From contig NC_092574.1 in the NCBI RefSeq assembly GCF_037975245.1, positions 388,001 through 452,000 on the forward strand: a stretch of DNA of 64,000 nucleotides. Direction: 5' to 3'. Position numbers and translations under genes: made by a program. Below the pieces are notes generated by a model. It worked only from the letters and a program-made list of their open reading frames with translations, ran no database searches and was not told where the DNA came from. Shown piece by piece: positions 1 to 12,000 of the stretch. The DNA comes from Apostichopus japonicus. Taxonomy: Eukaryota > Echinodermata > Holothuroidea > Aspidochirotida > Stichopodidae. Numbering within the stretch: the stretch's first letter is position 1; the number at the start of each line of letters is the position of its first letter.

Positions 1-380
1 TCAAATAAAGATGCTGTTTTTTTCTTCTTTTTCTCTAAACAAGATAAACAAGATAAACACACAAACACCAAATCCAAAATATATAAAATTCCAAATCCCA
101 TTTTGAATATTCTTCAAATTTTGTTTGCCAAGCCAGGTTAAAAAAGTGAGTGTTATTCTTTTTGGCCTTCCTTTGTTGCAATGCAAACACAGAGGTGTTT
201 GCATTGCAACAAGGTGTAGTTTTCTATACTAAAAAACAAATAAAATCAAATAAAACTTAAATAAAAGATGATTACAGCACATGCAGGAGAAGAGTGAAAG
301 CCCTCCCAAATACTACCGGCTTATGTATACAAAAGACCTTTTTCCGAAATCCTTTTTCCGACATCGTGGCAAATCGAGAG

Positions 381-679
381 TTACTTTTCACCCCCGCTCC
401 ACCATCCACGCAGGAACCCACCCAGACCCCCCTGCGGGGACGATTTATTCTGTTCCAGTTTCTCATCCAAGGAGGGTAACTCTATATGGTTCAGAGCTAT
501 GTCAAAGAAGAGCGGTTTGCACGGTGACGGCTTAAAGTCCAGTGGAAATGTGGTGAAGTTGGGCTTGGCGGCCAGGTCCGGCTGGTTGGCGTTGTACCGG
601 TCAAGCCATTCCGCCAGCGGTCGATTGTCCTTCAGACCGAGTTGCGCCATTCCTTTGCTGATGAAAGGTTCATTGGAAT
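381..679 (-). CDS. SRP68: SRP68 terminal coding exon (signal recognition particle 68 kDa subunit, C-terminus)
   Basis: SRP68 binds the S domain of the signal recognition particle RNA together with SRP72, in the particle that targets secretory proteins to the ER. This exon encodes the conserved C-terminus: a 'PCKPLFFDIALNHIELP' block followed by 'LDEKLEQ' and a short glycine/tryptophan-rich tail that ends at a TAA (381-383). The block closely matches the end of animal SRP68 as I know it. The exon starts at 679, directly after a pyrimidine-rich acceptor ending TTTTTCAG. The first ATG upstream (716) lies before the acceptor and is not a start. The phase fits the exon at 1875-1947: its last G plus the first AT here give an Asp codon, as in the family sequence AAILD. 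The open frame is intact. Confidence 0.93.
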
Positions 680-719
680 CTGAAAAATGAACGCAGAGAG
701 GTTCTTGGTAAGCCATGGT

Positions 720-1874
720 TTTTTTTTTATGTATTCTTGGGTGGAGGGTATTTTCTATGGGTGAGGATAATCTGGAGGGTGGGGGAAGTCAACTCAATTA
801 ACTGTGAGAAATGTCATTGAATTAGGAACCACCTAAGGCCTATTCTCATCTTTGTAGTAAGTTTGTCACCTTGAGCTACGTGACAGTTCATAAGTAGGGG
901 GGGGGGGTATATTCGAGTGGAATTTGGGATTCAAATCCCTGAATAGAGAAAGTTTACAAAAACTTGTTAATTTGCAGTCATTTTTTGTTATTGCTGTCAC
1001 AAACAGAAATGGATACCCACTTTCTATTATTTGTAGATGACAGAGACTGGTTCAATCGCAGTCTACAAGGCCAGATAAACTCTTTATATTTTGGCTTTCA
1101 ATTTCTTTATTCTGACAAATTTCGATAGTACAAAAGACGGCAGTTTTGATCAGGCTTTTGATACTTCCTTGTGATCCCTGAACATCATACATTCAGCTAC
1201 AAGCAAAAATAACTGTTGTCTGTCCTGTCCACCACAATAATCCTATTGTAATATTTTCAGACCCTAAGGGCTAATAGGTCTCTTCCCCCCCCCCCCCAAA
1301 AAAAAAGGTGTGAAAAGGGGCGGTGCTGCTTCCAACCGAATGAATCTTTTCACTCATTGTTTAACCAAAGAGAAAAATTTGGGAAAGAAAACAACAGATT
1401 ATTAATATAAAGGCCATATTTCTCTGAATCATTGTCTATGCTCTGATGGAATACATTTGTTCCAGTAGCAGGGTTCAATTCCAAGGTTCCAAATGGACAC
1501 GGCAGCTTAATCTGCATTTTCCTGACGATCAGACCCAAAAGAGAACATCGATATGTCTCTCCACTGTTATCCCAAAGAAGAAACCTTTCAGAAACTCAAG
1601 GGTACTAAAGGATTTCTTCCTTTTAAATTAACCAGCGTCCTACACAAAATTAACAGGGTAGTAACATGATGGTCTCTGCCTGATTCCCCCTCCCCCCCCC
1701 CCACCCAATTTCTTTTCTTAAAGTTTTGGTATTCATCCTTTCATATATAGTCCATCTTGCATTTTGCCTTTTGAAAAACAAGAATCCTTAATCTTCATCC
1801 AAAGCAGCAAAAAGTTTCTTTCCAAACACAGTACATTGATTATTATTATTATTATATTATTATTAAGTACATAC
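720..1874. other. SRP68 last intron
   Basis: Non-coding sequence between the two SRP68 exons. It holds poly-C and poly-A runs near 1285-1307 and C-rich runs near 1690-1704. I see no gene in it. Confidence 0.6.
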
Positions 1875-1947
1875 CTAGAATGGAGGCCGCCTGAGCAGAG
1901 TACTTCAAGTCGTTGATATCTTGCGCAAGAGTGTCCAATTCCTCTAC
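1875..1947 (-). CDS. SRP68: SRP68 penultimate exon
   Basis: This 73-nt minus-strand exon is bounded by a TAG acceptor at 1948-1950 and a GTATGT donor at 1874-1869. It reads V-E-E-L-D-T-L-A-Q-D-I-N-D-L-K, then 'YSAQAASIL', ending in phase 1. It corresponds to the segment of animal SRP68 just before the C-terminal block (family pattern '..QELxxx..SLQAAAILD'), and it joins in frame to 381-679. No further SRP68 exons are recognisable upstream (higher coordinates) in this window. The next block is a LINE at 2640-6500, so the preceding intron is long or the gene is broken here. Confidence 0.85.
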
Positions 1948-2702
1948 CTATTGATTAAATGAAACCAAAATCTAATCATGATGTCTTTAGGGAGTTTAGA
2001 GTTTAGGGAGTTTTTAGGGAGTGTCACTACCCGACAAGCCCTATAGGGTTTTTTAATACACTTCCTTTCACAAGTTTTGTTTCTTATCTCCTTCTATGTC
2101 ATATGTCATACTTATGTTAAAATAGAACAAAAATCAATAAATGAAATGAAATAAATGAAATTAGTTACCTTTTTTTTTAATTCGAGTAAAAGTTTTGTCT
2201 TTGTTGTTGTTGATATCAAATCAAAAGGAGTTTAACCCCTGGTCGACCTGGCGAGAGGTCCTACGGGGGATAATAAGTTTGTTTTTATAGAATAGACATT
2301 TTTTTTTTTTTTCTTGGAAAGGTTGTCTATGTTCAGTCAGGGAATTGCTGGTAAATGAAGTCTTATATATTTACATTGGACAGGATAGCCATAATCATAC
2401 CCGAGGTCAGAGTCAAAGAGTCACTTAGGGAGGGATTTCTAAAGGAGAGGAATTTTTTAAGTACTGAGAATTGTGGAGACGGAGTGGTTTCTATTGTTTG
2501 GGTAGGGAGTGGTTGTGGTTTCTATTGTTTGGTAACAATATAATCTGTATATATAAGTATACTTGGGCCTAGAACCATTTAGGAAAGGATTTTTTTAATG
2601 GAATGAAAGTAACAATTGTGAATACAGAAAGGGTTTGGTTTTGGGGTAGTGAGTTGTTGCGACTTTGTATTTCAGGGGGAGGTCTTCAATCAAAGGGTCG
2701 TT

Positions 2703-5330
2703 CTAGAGGTTGTTATTGTATAACTTGGTGTTGAATTCTTCAAGTCGGGTGAAAGTAGATTTTGTGTTTCCTGCACGGAGAACGTACAAAGTAGCAATAT
2801 AGGTAGGGATTTTGAGTGCGAGTCGATAAGCTGTGGTGTGGATTCTGTTTAAAATTTGTTTATTGGGATTAGAGATGGTAAGCAGGGAGATGCTCCCGTA
2901 ACTGAGAATCATTTTTACTTTGGATTTATAGATTTGGATAATGGTTTTCGGAGGGAAGTTATATTTGTGTGAGAGGATTTGAATGGATTTAAGTTGGAAC
3001 CAGCAGCATCCTGCAGTTCTGTTACAAAGTAGATTAAACGATAATTTGCTATCGAAAGTGGTACCAAGGAAGGTTGCATTAGGAGTAGCAGTGATTGAGG
3101 TGTTGAAAAGATTCATTTTGGCAATATGGTTATGGTATTTTGAGTTTATTATGGAGAAATTGGCTAGGTTAGATATTGAGGGATATATTTTTGTTCTCCA
3201 CATCGAGCACCACTTTTCGAGATGTGTAATTGCTCTTTTAATATTTAGTTCCGTCATATAGATATTTTTACTGGTGCTCCAAATGGCTATGTCGTCAGTG
3301 TACTGACTATAGTTGCATTTAGATAGAGGGGGGATGTTCAAATCATTAACATATAGGGTGCAGGGGAGGGGGCTGAAAACAGCGCCCTGTGGAGTACCTG
3401 CACCAAGTGGAAAAGGTTTTGATTGTTGGTTTTTGTAGCATATTTTGGCATTGCGCTCACTAAGGAAAGAGGAAAGAAGTCTGGTGTAATTGGAGGGGAG
3501 ATTAAAGTTAAGTAGTTAAATTCTTATGCCGTTGTGCCAAGTTTTGTCGAACTCCTTTTTGGCATCAAGGAAGAGGGCAGTGGTATCATGTTTTTTTATG
3601 AAGCCGATGCGAATTTCTTTGAAAAGGTGGAAAGTTTGGTTTATTGTAGATTTGTGTGCCCGGAATTAGCCTGATTGATACGGGCAAAGTGATTAATTTG
3701 CTCAAGGTGGTTTCTGGTGCGGTTATCTATAATTCTTTCGAAAATCTTACCTAAGGCTGGTAGGAGACTAATTGGTTGATAGTTTTGAATTTTGGTGTGT
3801 CTTTACTTAGTTTCAGTATTAAAATCATTTTGGCGGATGTCCACAGGGTTGGGAAATGACCCAGTCTAAGGAGTTTGTTAAATAATGGGAAAATATGAGA
3901 GTTAATGAATATCGGCGGCCCACGGAGGGGAATCTTTTAGCATTAGGTCATTTATGTTGTCAAGACCAGGGGAGGAGGCATTTTTGCATATTCCGTGGCA
4001 CTATACCAATCATTTATATCTATTTCTTTGAGTAGAGGGATGTTTTTGTTGAGACATCCTTAGAAGTTGGGGATAAAGCTGGTTGCATTACAGATAATTG
4101 TACGGTTTATTTTGTGTTGGAATCTGTTATCGTATGGAGGGCCATCTAAGATATTGAATATAGTTTTCAAGTATGATTCACTAAGCTTTATTTGGTCTTA
4201 AGTTTTTGTGATGAGGTTACCTACTTTATCTCTAAGGCATTCGTCTGTATTACCTGTGTTTGGGTTGTAATGGGTTTTCGATATTTCTTTAATTTTTCCA
4301 AAAGTGTTTTGGGTTTTTGTCATTAATGATTGAATCGCATTTGTTTTGGACTCGGTTTTGGTCGACCGCCGATATTTGTCTATTTATTTGTTTTTCAAGT
4401 TGGTTAATTTAGGTTTTTAGAGTTGGATCTGGGGAGATCATATAGGTTCTATGTAGTCGACGTCTGATTTATTTAGTGTAAGAATATTCCTATTTAGTTT
4501 TGGATTTCTGTTTTGTTTTTAAGGGGCAGTGTTTTTTGAAGGTATTAAAGATATGTTGGGCAATGCTGTCACAATATATGCCGATGTAATTTAGCTTGTT
4601 GTTGTGGTAATTGGCAATAGTGTTGTTTGTTATGATCCCTTTTTAAATGATGTCCAGTCTGCTTAATTGTAATTATACGTTAATTCGTTATTTTGGATGC
4701 GACTGAGGTTTATGTCTAGCTCAAAAAGGAGTGGAAAATGGTCACTGATTAGGTCATCTTCTAGGATTTGAATCGAATGAGTTTTAGTTGCAAGGTGGTT
4801 TGAGGTTATGGCGTAGTCAAGTAGTTCAGTATTATTGTTTATTGGGTTTATCCTAGTTTTGGTATTTTGGTTAATTATTGTTAAGTTGTGTTTATCACAT
4901 ATTTCTAAGAGGGATATGCCTTTTTCAGATATTTTGGTGCTACCAAAAATGATGTGGTGGGCATTTAAATCTCCTAGTAGTATTGTATTTTTATTAGAAC
5001 TGTTTTTGATTGTGGATATGGGCTCATTTGGGGACTATAATAGCTAATAATGTGGAGAGGTTTATTGTCTCTTTCGAGTACAATTTCAATTGTTTGGGTT
5101 TGTTTGGGAGGAGGGTGGCTTTGAGGTTGTTTTTTTCAGCAATAAGTACTCAAACCATATATCGAGAGATATCGTGTCTGAAAGTTTGGTAACCAGGGAT
5201 GCTAAGGTGGGAATTTGTATTTAGTTTAAAGAAATGATATCCGGGGAGTGGTTGGCGAATATACTAAGTAGGAGGCTTAATTTTGGAAGGATACTGTTGA
5301 TATTTAGGTGGAGGAACTTGACCGAAGGAG
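2703..5330 (-). pseudogene. LINE ORF2: endonuclease plus reverse transcriptase, multiply frameshifted
   Basis: The endonuclease is visible at about 4680-5040, with 'GDLNAHH' near 4960 and 'SDHFPLLFELD' near 4735. These are the metal-binding and His/Asp motifs of the exonuclease-endonuclease-phosphatase fold. RT motifs follow in order: 'YQPISLLPALGKIFERII' near 3750, 'FLDAKKEFDKTWHNGI' near 3550, 'GTPQGAVFSPL' near 3390, and the catalytic box YTDDIA at 3285-3302 (YADD in active relatives). The last 212 codons (3341-2703) are open and hold the thumb and C-terminal region. Several stops and frame changes separate these blocks, so no functional polyprotein is made. Confidence 0.85.
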
Positions 5331-5342
5331 GGAGTGTGCTTG

Positions 5343-6495
5343 TCATGTAGGTGATTGAGGAGGGCTAAATATTGAAGGATGGTGGAGACGTTCCATAATT
5401 ACAGTTTCTGGGATATTTAAGTTTAGGTGTTTTAGTGCTAACACGGTGGCGTAACTGGCAAGGTTGTCAGATTTAATATTAATGTTGGCTTTTTGGAAGG
5501 TGTATTGTACTAATTCAATTACAAAGGTTGCCATATTAAGTTTTTTTTCAGTGACGATTTTATTCGTTATTTCAATTTTAGGGGTAAAATTGGTTACATT
5601 CGCGTAGGTTCTTTGTTCTTGTTGTTTGTTATTAGCTTCAGTTTTAGCTTCTTTAAATTTTGGGCATCCTTTGTAAAGGGCGACATGAGTCCCTGAGCAA
5701 TTGGCACATTTTGGGTTTTCTTTTGGTTTGGGACAGTCTTTAACTCTGTGGTTTTTGCCACATCTGAGACATCTGGTTTGATTTTTGCAAGTATGGGGGG
5801 TGTGTCCAAAGAGTTGACATTTGAAACATTGAGTGATTTGGGGGGGTTCGTGGTATTCTTCTGTTTTGTGTTTAGAGTATCCTAAGTAGAAACCTTGTTT
5901 GATTAGGGATTGTTGAGGCTCTTGTTCTTCAAACGTCATTTTTACTTTCCAAGCTGTATTGTTTGTGGCATGACTAATGAGTCTTTTAGCTTGTATTGGG
6001 GTGTATTCTTGGTCTTTGAGTTCTTGTTCAATATCTTTGATTTGAATTTCAGGGTTTATGCCACAGGCTACTACGGAGAAGTTTCTTTGTCATACTTTTT
6101 GGGGGATTCTTGGTTTGGGGTTGCCTAGTTAAGTCTTCCATGGTTTCAGGAGGATATTTGCAGTTTTAGGGTCATGGGGGTGATTAGGATGTCGTTACTA
6201 CGAAGACGGTTTATATTTGAGATCATGGCATTTGGTTTTTCTTCATTGATTAGTTTAGCAAGTGTTTATTGGGTTTTTTGATAGTTCTGGTAAGATTCCT
6301 GATACAATGATTGTTTGAGCGGACTTTTTGGTGGTTGGTTTGGAGTTTGGAGATGGGTTTATTTCAACGTATATTGGACGTTGTCTTTTTCTGCTATTTT
6401 TGTACAGGGATCCAGTCATTAATGTCTATGTCAAAATCAGAGAGGTTTTGGTTTTCGACTAAGGGGGCGGTTATAGGTGGGTAAGGGGTTGTCAT
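5343..6495 (-). pseudogene. LINE ORF1 (gag-like RNA-binding protein), broken
   Basis: The likely start is the ATG at 6495-6493, whose product begins MTTPYPP, but a TAG interrupts it after about 33 codons. The 3' part (5939-5343) is open and encodes three cysteine-rich knuckles: CFKCQLFGHTPHTC, CLRCGKNHRVKDC and CANCSGTHVALYKGC. This is the arrangement of jockey-type ORF1 nucleic-acid-binding proteins, which package the LINE RNA. Between 5940 and 6450 the frame is disrupted. The ORF ends just before the endonuclease region of ORF2. Confidence 0.8.
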
Positions 6496-6839
6496 ATTGG
6501 CAAAACAGCCCCTCCCTACGGGTTTTAAATGGCTTTTATACAATGAAATTGATCATAAACTTTACTTACTAGAAAGAATTAGTCTCCAGCCTAAGACGGC
6601 GGACGGAAAGAATAGGAACTCCTTTCGAAGAGACACACTATGAATCGAAAGTGTACTCTGCAGCGTTGTGTTGGTATCCAAGGAGGCGTACGTTTTGTAA
6701 ATGGCGGGTAAGTCATAGAGTGAAGGATGATGGGGTGGCGCTATGTCAAAAAGCTAACTGTTGATCTATATAGTCCACAGAACCCTAAGGAAAGGAGAGG
6801 AATGCACAAGAAATAGCCAGTTTTCTTCAAAGTAAGTCT

Positions 6840-7480
6840 CGTACATTTAGCACAAAACATAAAAAACTAATTAGCAACTAATTCCAACAAAGTTTAGACT
6901 GTGATTGAAACTTTACTGGTGGAAACATAATTAAATATGTATTTTTATGAACCTTTCTTTCTTATGACTAACCTTGACTGTATATTGCAGCTTTCCAGCT
7001 TAGCTGGTGTTTTTCCTTCAAATGAGTTTTCTTGAGTCATCTTTGAGTTTTCTGATCTTGACAACAATCAACTGTCTTTTTAATTTACCACAACCCAGAC
7101 CACACTAATTGGCAACTCTTTCCAACAATCTAAGGCAACAATCATCAATTTAAGACAACCAAATTACTAATTACAAAATGATTCCAACAAACTAAGGCAC
7201 CGGGTCTCATTAATTTAGCACAAAACAGACCACACTAGTTAGCAAATCATATCAATAAACTAAGGCAAAACTTATAAATTTAATACAAACACACCACACT
7301 AACTACCAACAAATTATCACAGTACTCCTCTTCAATTTAGCACTCGTTAGACCACACTAATTAGCTACTCATTCCACCAAACTAAGGCACAATGTCTCTT
7401 TAATTTATCACGAAACAGACCACACCAAAGTACCGACTGGTTCCAACAGGCTAAGGCACCATGTCTCGAACATTTAGCAC
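6840..7480. repeat. 66-69 bp minisatellite, block 1
   Basis: An imperfect tandem repeat with the unit theme 'aaggcaccatgtctc...' then 'atttagcacaaaa', 'gaccacac', and 'ttccaacaaactaagg'. Units recur about every 66-69 bp and are quite diverged here. The block abuts the ABCC exon copy at 7562-7739. The same family resumes at 7960-8850. Confidence 0.75.
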
Positions 7481-7561
7481 TGATCTTTACAAGCAACTGT
7501 TGAGAGGACAAGACTGATGTTCATGATACTGGCTTACAATGATGTTTCCCTTGAAACTTAA

Positions 7562-7739
7562 TTTTTCTCCAATTTCTGTTAAATCACCTCCAGATAGCAC
7601 TTCCAGATCTCTCTGTGGAGGACAAGCTTGAAGGATCTTCTCGTATTTGGTGGAGTTGAGATCTTTACCAAACAGAACGTTTCCTCTCACGGTATCATTT
7701 TGGATCCAAGCTTGTTGAGCAACATAGGCCAGAGATCTC
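7562..7739 (-). CDS. ABCC-type (MRP) ABC transporter exon, nucleotide-binding domain 1
   Basis: ABCC transporters pump organic anions and conjugates across membranes using ATP. This exon begins after a good acceptor (CTCCTTTCATCAG, ending at 7740) and reads RSLAYVAQQAWIQNDTVRGN, then 'VLFGK', 'LQACPPQRDLEVLSGGDLTE' and 'IGEK'. This is the Q-loop to pre-signature part of MRP NBD1 (family: 'AYVPQQAWIQN...ENILFG...DLEMLPGGDLTEIGEKG'). The signature LSGGQ should lie in the next exon but is not found nearby. The expected donor reads TTAAGT, whereas the duplicate at 8929 has GTAAGA, so splicing here is probably lost. It may be an orphan exon fragment rather than part of a working gene. Confidence 0.75.
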
Positions 7740-7959
7740 TGATGAAAGGAGAGGAATACAAAACAAATTAGTCATTTTTCTTCAAAGTAACAGCAAAAGT
7801 AAAAAAGTCAAACCCTGTTAACAACCAAACTGTCAGCCGTGAGACAAAACATGTATACTCTTCTAGAGGGGCAATTTGTGAAAGAAATGAAATTTTATGG
7901 TCAGATCAAAGTTATTGGACACTGGTTTGAACAACTCTCAAAAAAGACCTCACTAAATA

Positions 7960-8850
7960 CCAAGTCGTTCCATCAAACTAGGTACAATGTCTTATTAATT
8001 TTAGACAACAAAAATACTTATTACAAATTCATTCCAACAAACTAAGGCAACAGGTTTCATTAATTTAGCACAAAACAGACCACACTAATTAGCAACTCAT
8101 ATCAATAAACTAAGGCAGAACTTATCAATTTAATACAAACACACCACACCAATTACTGACTGGTTCCAATAGGCTAAGGCTGAGGTCTTATACATTTAGC
8201 ACAAAAATGTCTCCTACATTTCTAATTAAAAACTAATACCAATAAACTAAGGCACCATGTCTCAATAATTTAGCACAAAAACAGACTACATCTCATGCCA
8301 ATAAACTAAGAAACCAATTAGGTTCATTTTGATGTTGTCATGGTTGCTTGGAATGAGTGGAATGTGTCACTCTGTTCAAACTATATCATGGAACTTGTTC
8401 AGCCTTTCTGTAAGAATAGTAGTTTAGCACACAAAAAACAACATCAAATACCAACTGGTTCCAACAGGCTAAGGCACCATGTCTCATACATTTAGCACAA
8501 AAACAAGAACACACACAATACCCACTGGTTCCAACAGGCTAAGGCACCGTGTCTCGTACCTTTAGCACAAAAACTGACCACACCAAATACCAACTGGTTC
8601 CAACAGGCTAAGGCACCGTGTCTCGTACATTTAGCACAAAAACTGACCACACCAAATACCAACTAATTCCAACAGCCTAAGGCACCGTGTCTCATTCAAT
8701 TAGCACAAAAACACACCACACCAATTACCGACTATTTTCAATAGGCTAAGGCACCGTGTCTCGTACATTTAGCACAAAAACTGACCACACCAAATACCGA
8801 CTGGTTCCAACAGGCTAAGGCACCGTGTCTCCTACATTTAGAAATGATCT
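7960..8850. repeat. 66-69 bp minisatellite, block 2
   Basis: The same repeat family as 6840-7480 and best preserved between 8440 and 8845. There the units run 'ggcaccgtgtctcgtac', 'atttagcacaaaaactgacc', 'acaccaaataccaactggtt', 'ccaacaggctaa' with a 66-69 bp period. The array stops at 8840, where the second ABCC exon copy and its downstream intron sequence begin. Confidence 0.85.
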
Positions 8851-8928
8851 TGACAACAATCAACTGTTGAGAGGACAAGACTGATGTTCATGATACTGGC
8901 TCACACTGATGTTTTCCTTGAATCTTAC

Positions 8929-9035
8929 TTTTTCTCCAATTTCTATTAAATCACCTCCAGATAACACTTCCAGATCTCTCTGTAGAGGACAGGCTTGAAG
9001 GATCTTCTCGTATTTGGTGGAGTTTATGATCTTTC
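8929..9035 (-). pseudogene. Truncated duplicate of the ABCC exon
   Basis: This matches the 3' part of the exon at 7562-7739 at high identity, including about 85 bp of downstream intron (8840-8925 corresponds to 7475-7560). It keeps a canonical GTAAGA donor (8928-8923) but lacks the first half of the exon and its acceptor; homology ends near 9035. Two substitutions change Pro to Leu and Thr to Ile relative to the other copy. It cannot be spliced in as it stands. Confidence 0.75.
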
Positions 9036-12000
9036 AACCACTTGTTCTAAACCTGATCCAGCTTCATTACAGACATCCAAGACTCACAATTTTCCTTCAA
9101 TTTTCTTCATCTTCTTCTTTCACCTGAGACAGTATTGTACAAGATAAGAAGATTTCATATATTGGAAAGCAGATAGACATTGCAACTAGACTCATTTTTA
9201 TACACTCCCTCCCTTCCCTCCCCCTGACTACCTAAACAACCCTGACTGCTGCCTCATTGATATAACAATATATAAACAAATGTATATGATTGTGGTTTAA
9301 TGGCAGAAATAAACGAAACAAATACCAGAGCTTAAATATTTCTGTGTTACTATAGTAAACTGCATACCCAAACGGAAGCATTACAGAATCTTCAATGTCT
9401 CAGACCTCCAGCAGGATGTTACAGTCACAGTTCATGGAGTCTCCTTGTGAATCAGTGTGGCCAATGCAATGCTGTAAAGACAAATATCAAAGCAATATGT
9501 ACAGTATATATATACCTTTGGTGTGACATAAATTTAAATTTAAGTAGTTTTACATAAGATCATCTTTCTGTTTGCATATGCAGATACCTTTTTGATGAAT
9601 GTTTACAAACATGAATAAACTGTACCTCTATTTGTTACTAAGTGCCTGTTTATTTTTAATACTTGCAATATGACTCTTTAATGAACCTTACTAGACATTG
9701 CTATCAAACCTATGGAGTACTTCGTAAAATGCCAAAACTTCCTTTGATGTATATTGTTCACTATAATGGTCAAGCTGATTGAAAGGAATGAATTCAACAC
9801 AATTTGAGAACATTTCATCAGTCAAACAATTTGGAGAGCATGTACTAGTTTAAACAAACTTAGCAAGCACATTCATGAGGAACTGGAAAATTGAAAAATG
9901 TCTGAAATAAACATCATTCTTGAAACGAGAAACTTGACAAGTGAAATAAGGACCGACACTACAACAAGTACACTTAGCAAAGATGAAAACTGGCTTTTCA
10001 GCCAACACACAAGTACCAACAACATATTAGTATATTCATGGTAAACCATCATGTGCTTCCATGACTTCTAGCAACTGTGTAATAATATTCTATATCAACA
10101 AGGACAGAGATACTATATATTGTACTTATCTCTCAATACTCTTAATATGTGTTTACCATGAGTTGTGTTCCTCACAGCTTTCAATCAATGTTTTCAAATT
10201 GAAAACCAAATCAAAGACAATTACTCAACAATGAGAGGTCGACTTAGCAAAGTTTGAATTCGGTTTAATAATAATCAAAGTTTCAGTGAAACAGTTCTGC
10301 AGACCATAAAATCATGCCTTAGGCATCAAAGAAGGCTATGATCTGATAAAGATATGCCAAGAGTTGGACCAATACTGTTAAGCATAGCTTCAGGTCAAAA
10401 TTATGCTAGTTGATCAAATTAATACATGTATATCAATTTAGTTGCCTACGCTAGGTAACATCAGCTTTCATGGAGAGTTTTCTCCATACTTGAACCATCA
10501 CTAACATCAATTAGACCACAGAGCTAGGCCTAATTGCTTGAGAATTTCATTTTACAAAGTACTGTTGCTTGTATAAGAAGCCTAGGATAGGCTAGTTAGT
10601 CCTCATCTCTATCTAGCCTTCGCTTTGGTAGGCTAGCCTAGGTTTCCCATTTTCATTTGGTGGTAGGCCTAGCCTGGGGCCATCTGTTCCCTCCCCTAAC
10701 AACGTTATTTTCCTCCCACTTAAAAGTTGAACAACTTACATTAACATTTTCAGGGGAGTTAACTAAGGTTTTTCATGGGAGGCATATTGGCTAGGCTATG
10801 TGGAAAGAATAGATGTTGTAAGTGGAATAACTGTAAGAAAAGATTTGAAGGGAGAAAGGTAAAGTTAAGGGTGAAAAATAACACGGTTAAGGAAACTAAC
10901 ATACTATTTTCAAGGGAGGAGACTGTTGTTCTGTAGGCTCTGACTGCATATTCTTGTAGAGTAAGCTAAAGAAAGTTGTGATAGTATGAAAATAGAAAAT
11001 GTGACCAGGTATCTTCCTTGTGTAACTGTTCAGTGATTGGAAGATAAAAAAGTGTTTGTGAATAGGCCGGATTGTTTGCATAGGATTGTATGCGAACATG
11101 GGGTAATATACATGCGTGGAATTCATAGTGGTAATGGGTCGTTTGCTTGTAATGGCATTCATTGTGGGAATGAAATAACATAGAAAATTTAGCCTATAGG
11201 TATGCCCTCCTTGGTTCCTCTCCTTGTTTTCCTATTTACCAGTTTCTTCAATTACTACAGGTACAAGTGTCTCTTGAAATATGTTCCTTTCTTTCACCAA
11301 ACTCTCCTAAATCACAAGACACATTTACTACGTGCAGTTGCTTCACTACCTAAATTAATTCTTTCCACAGCCAAGCCGTCTTTCTTTCCTCCCCTGAAAA
11401 ACATTGGTTTCAACCCCTAAAAATAATTTCAGGGAGGAAACTATTGTTTTTATTCTTGGAAGTTGGAGAAGAAACCAACGGACTTGCCTGTCATGATGGA
11501 AAAAAAAAAAGGAAAGAGAGCTTTCATCCTAAGCTAATTTGTCCGGCTGCGAGTTAGTTTCTTGTGGATGTGTTACTGTTATTGTTAAGTGCTAGATGGC
11601 ATAGCCTAGGCTATGGTAGGCTACTCTGGTAGGAATTTAAAGACATTTAGGCCTAGGCTAATTAAGTTAGGCCTAGCCTAACTGTACTAGCCTTAACCAG
11701 AAAGTAATTAGGCCCAACCAGCTAGGTCTAGTATTTTGTCGGAAGATATAAAGTGACCTACTTTACTTACGTTAATTGTCTAGTGAATAATCATATTAGG
11801 CCTAGATTAGCATTCCAACTAGTATAGACGCCAGTGCCTACGTGAGCTAGCCTATCGTTAGGCCTAAGCTATACTATTATATGATAGGCTAGCGTAATTT
11901 CTCACGCTCGCTGACTCAAACAATGTGAAGTACTAACTTGCTCCATAAAACTAATACACAACCTTCGAGCTGGCGAATATATCTGCCATTCACATTCTTT

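Larger units (their letters stand above)
2640..6500 (-). mobile_element. Degenerate jockey-like non-LTR retrotransposon (LINE)
   Basis: A near-full-length but decayed LINE on the minus strand, probably within an SRP68 intron. Its order is ORF1 (6495 to 5343), then an apurinic-type endonuclease and reverse transcriptase (about 5330 to 2703). The ORF1 zinc-knuckle region and RT motifs resemble the jockey/I superfamily. Frameshifts and stops are spread through ORF2, so the copy is dead. The exact ends are uncertain. The 5' end is near the ORF1 ATG at 6495, with a GC-richer leader just beyond it, and the 3' end lies near 2640-2700. Confidence 0.85.

Noticed and set aside
4835-6128. Plus-strand open frames over the jockey LINE (for example 4835-5047, 5910-6128)
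   Set aside because: They are antisense shadows of the minus-strand endonuclease and ORF1, which carry the recognisable motifs.
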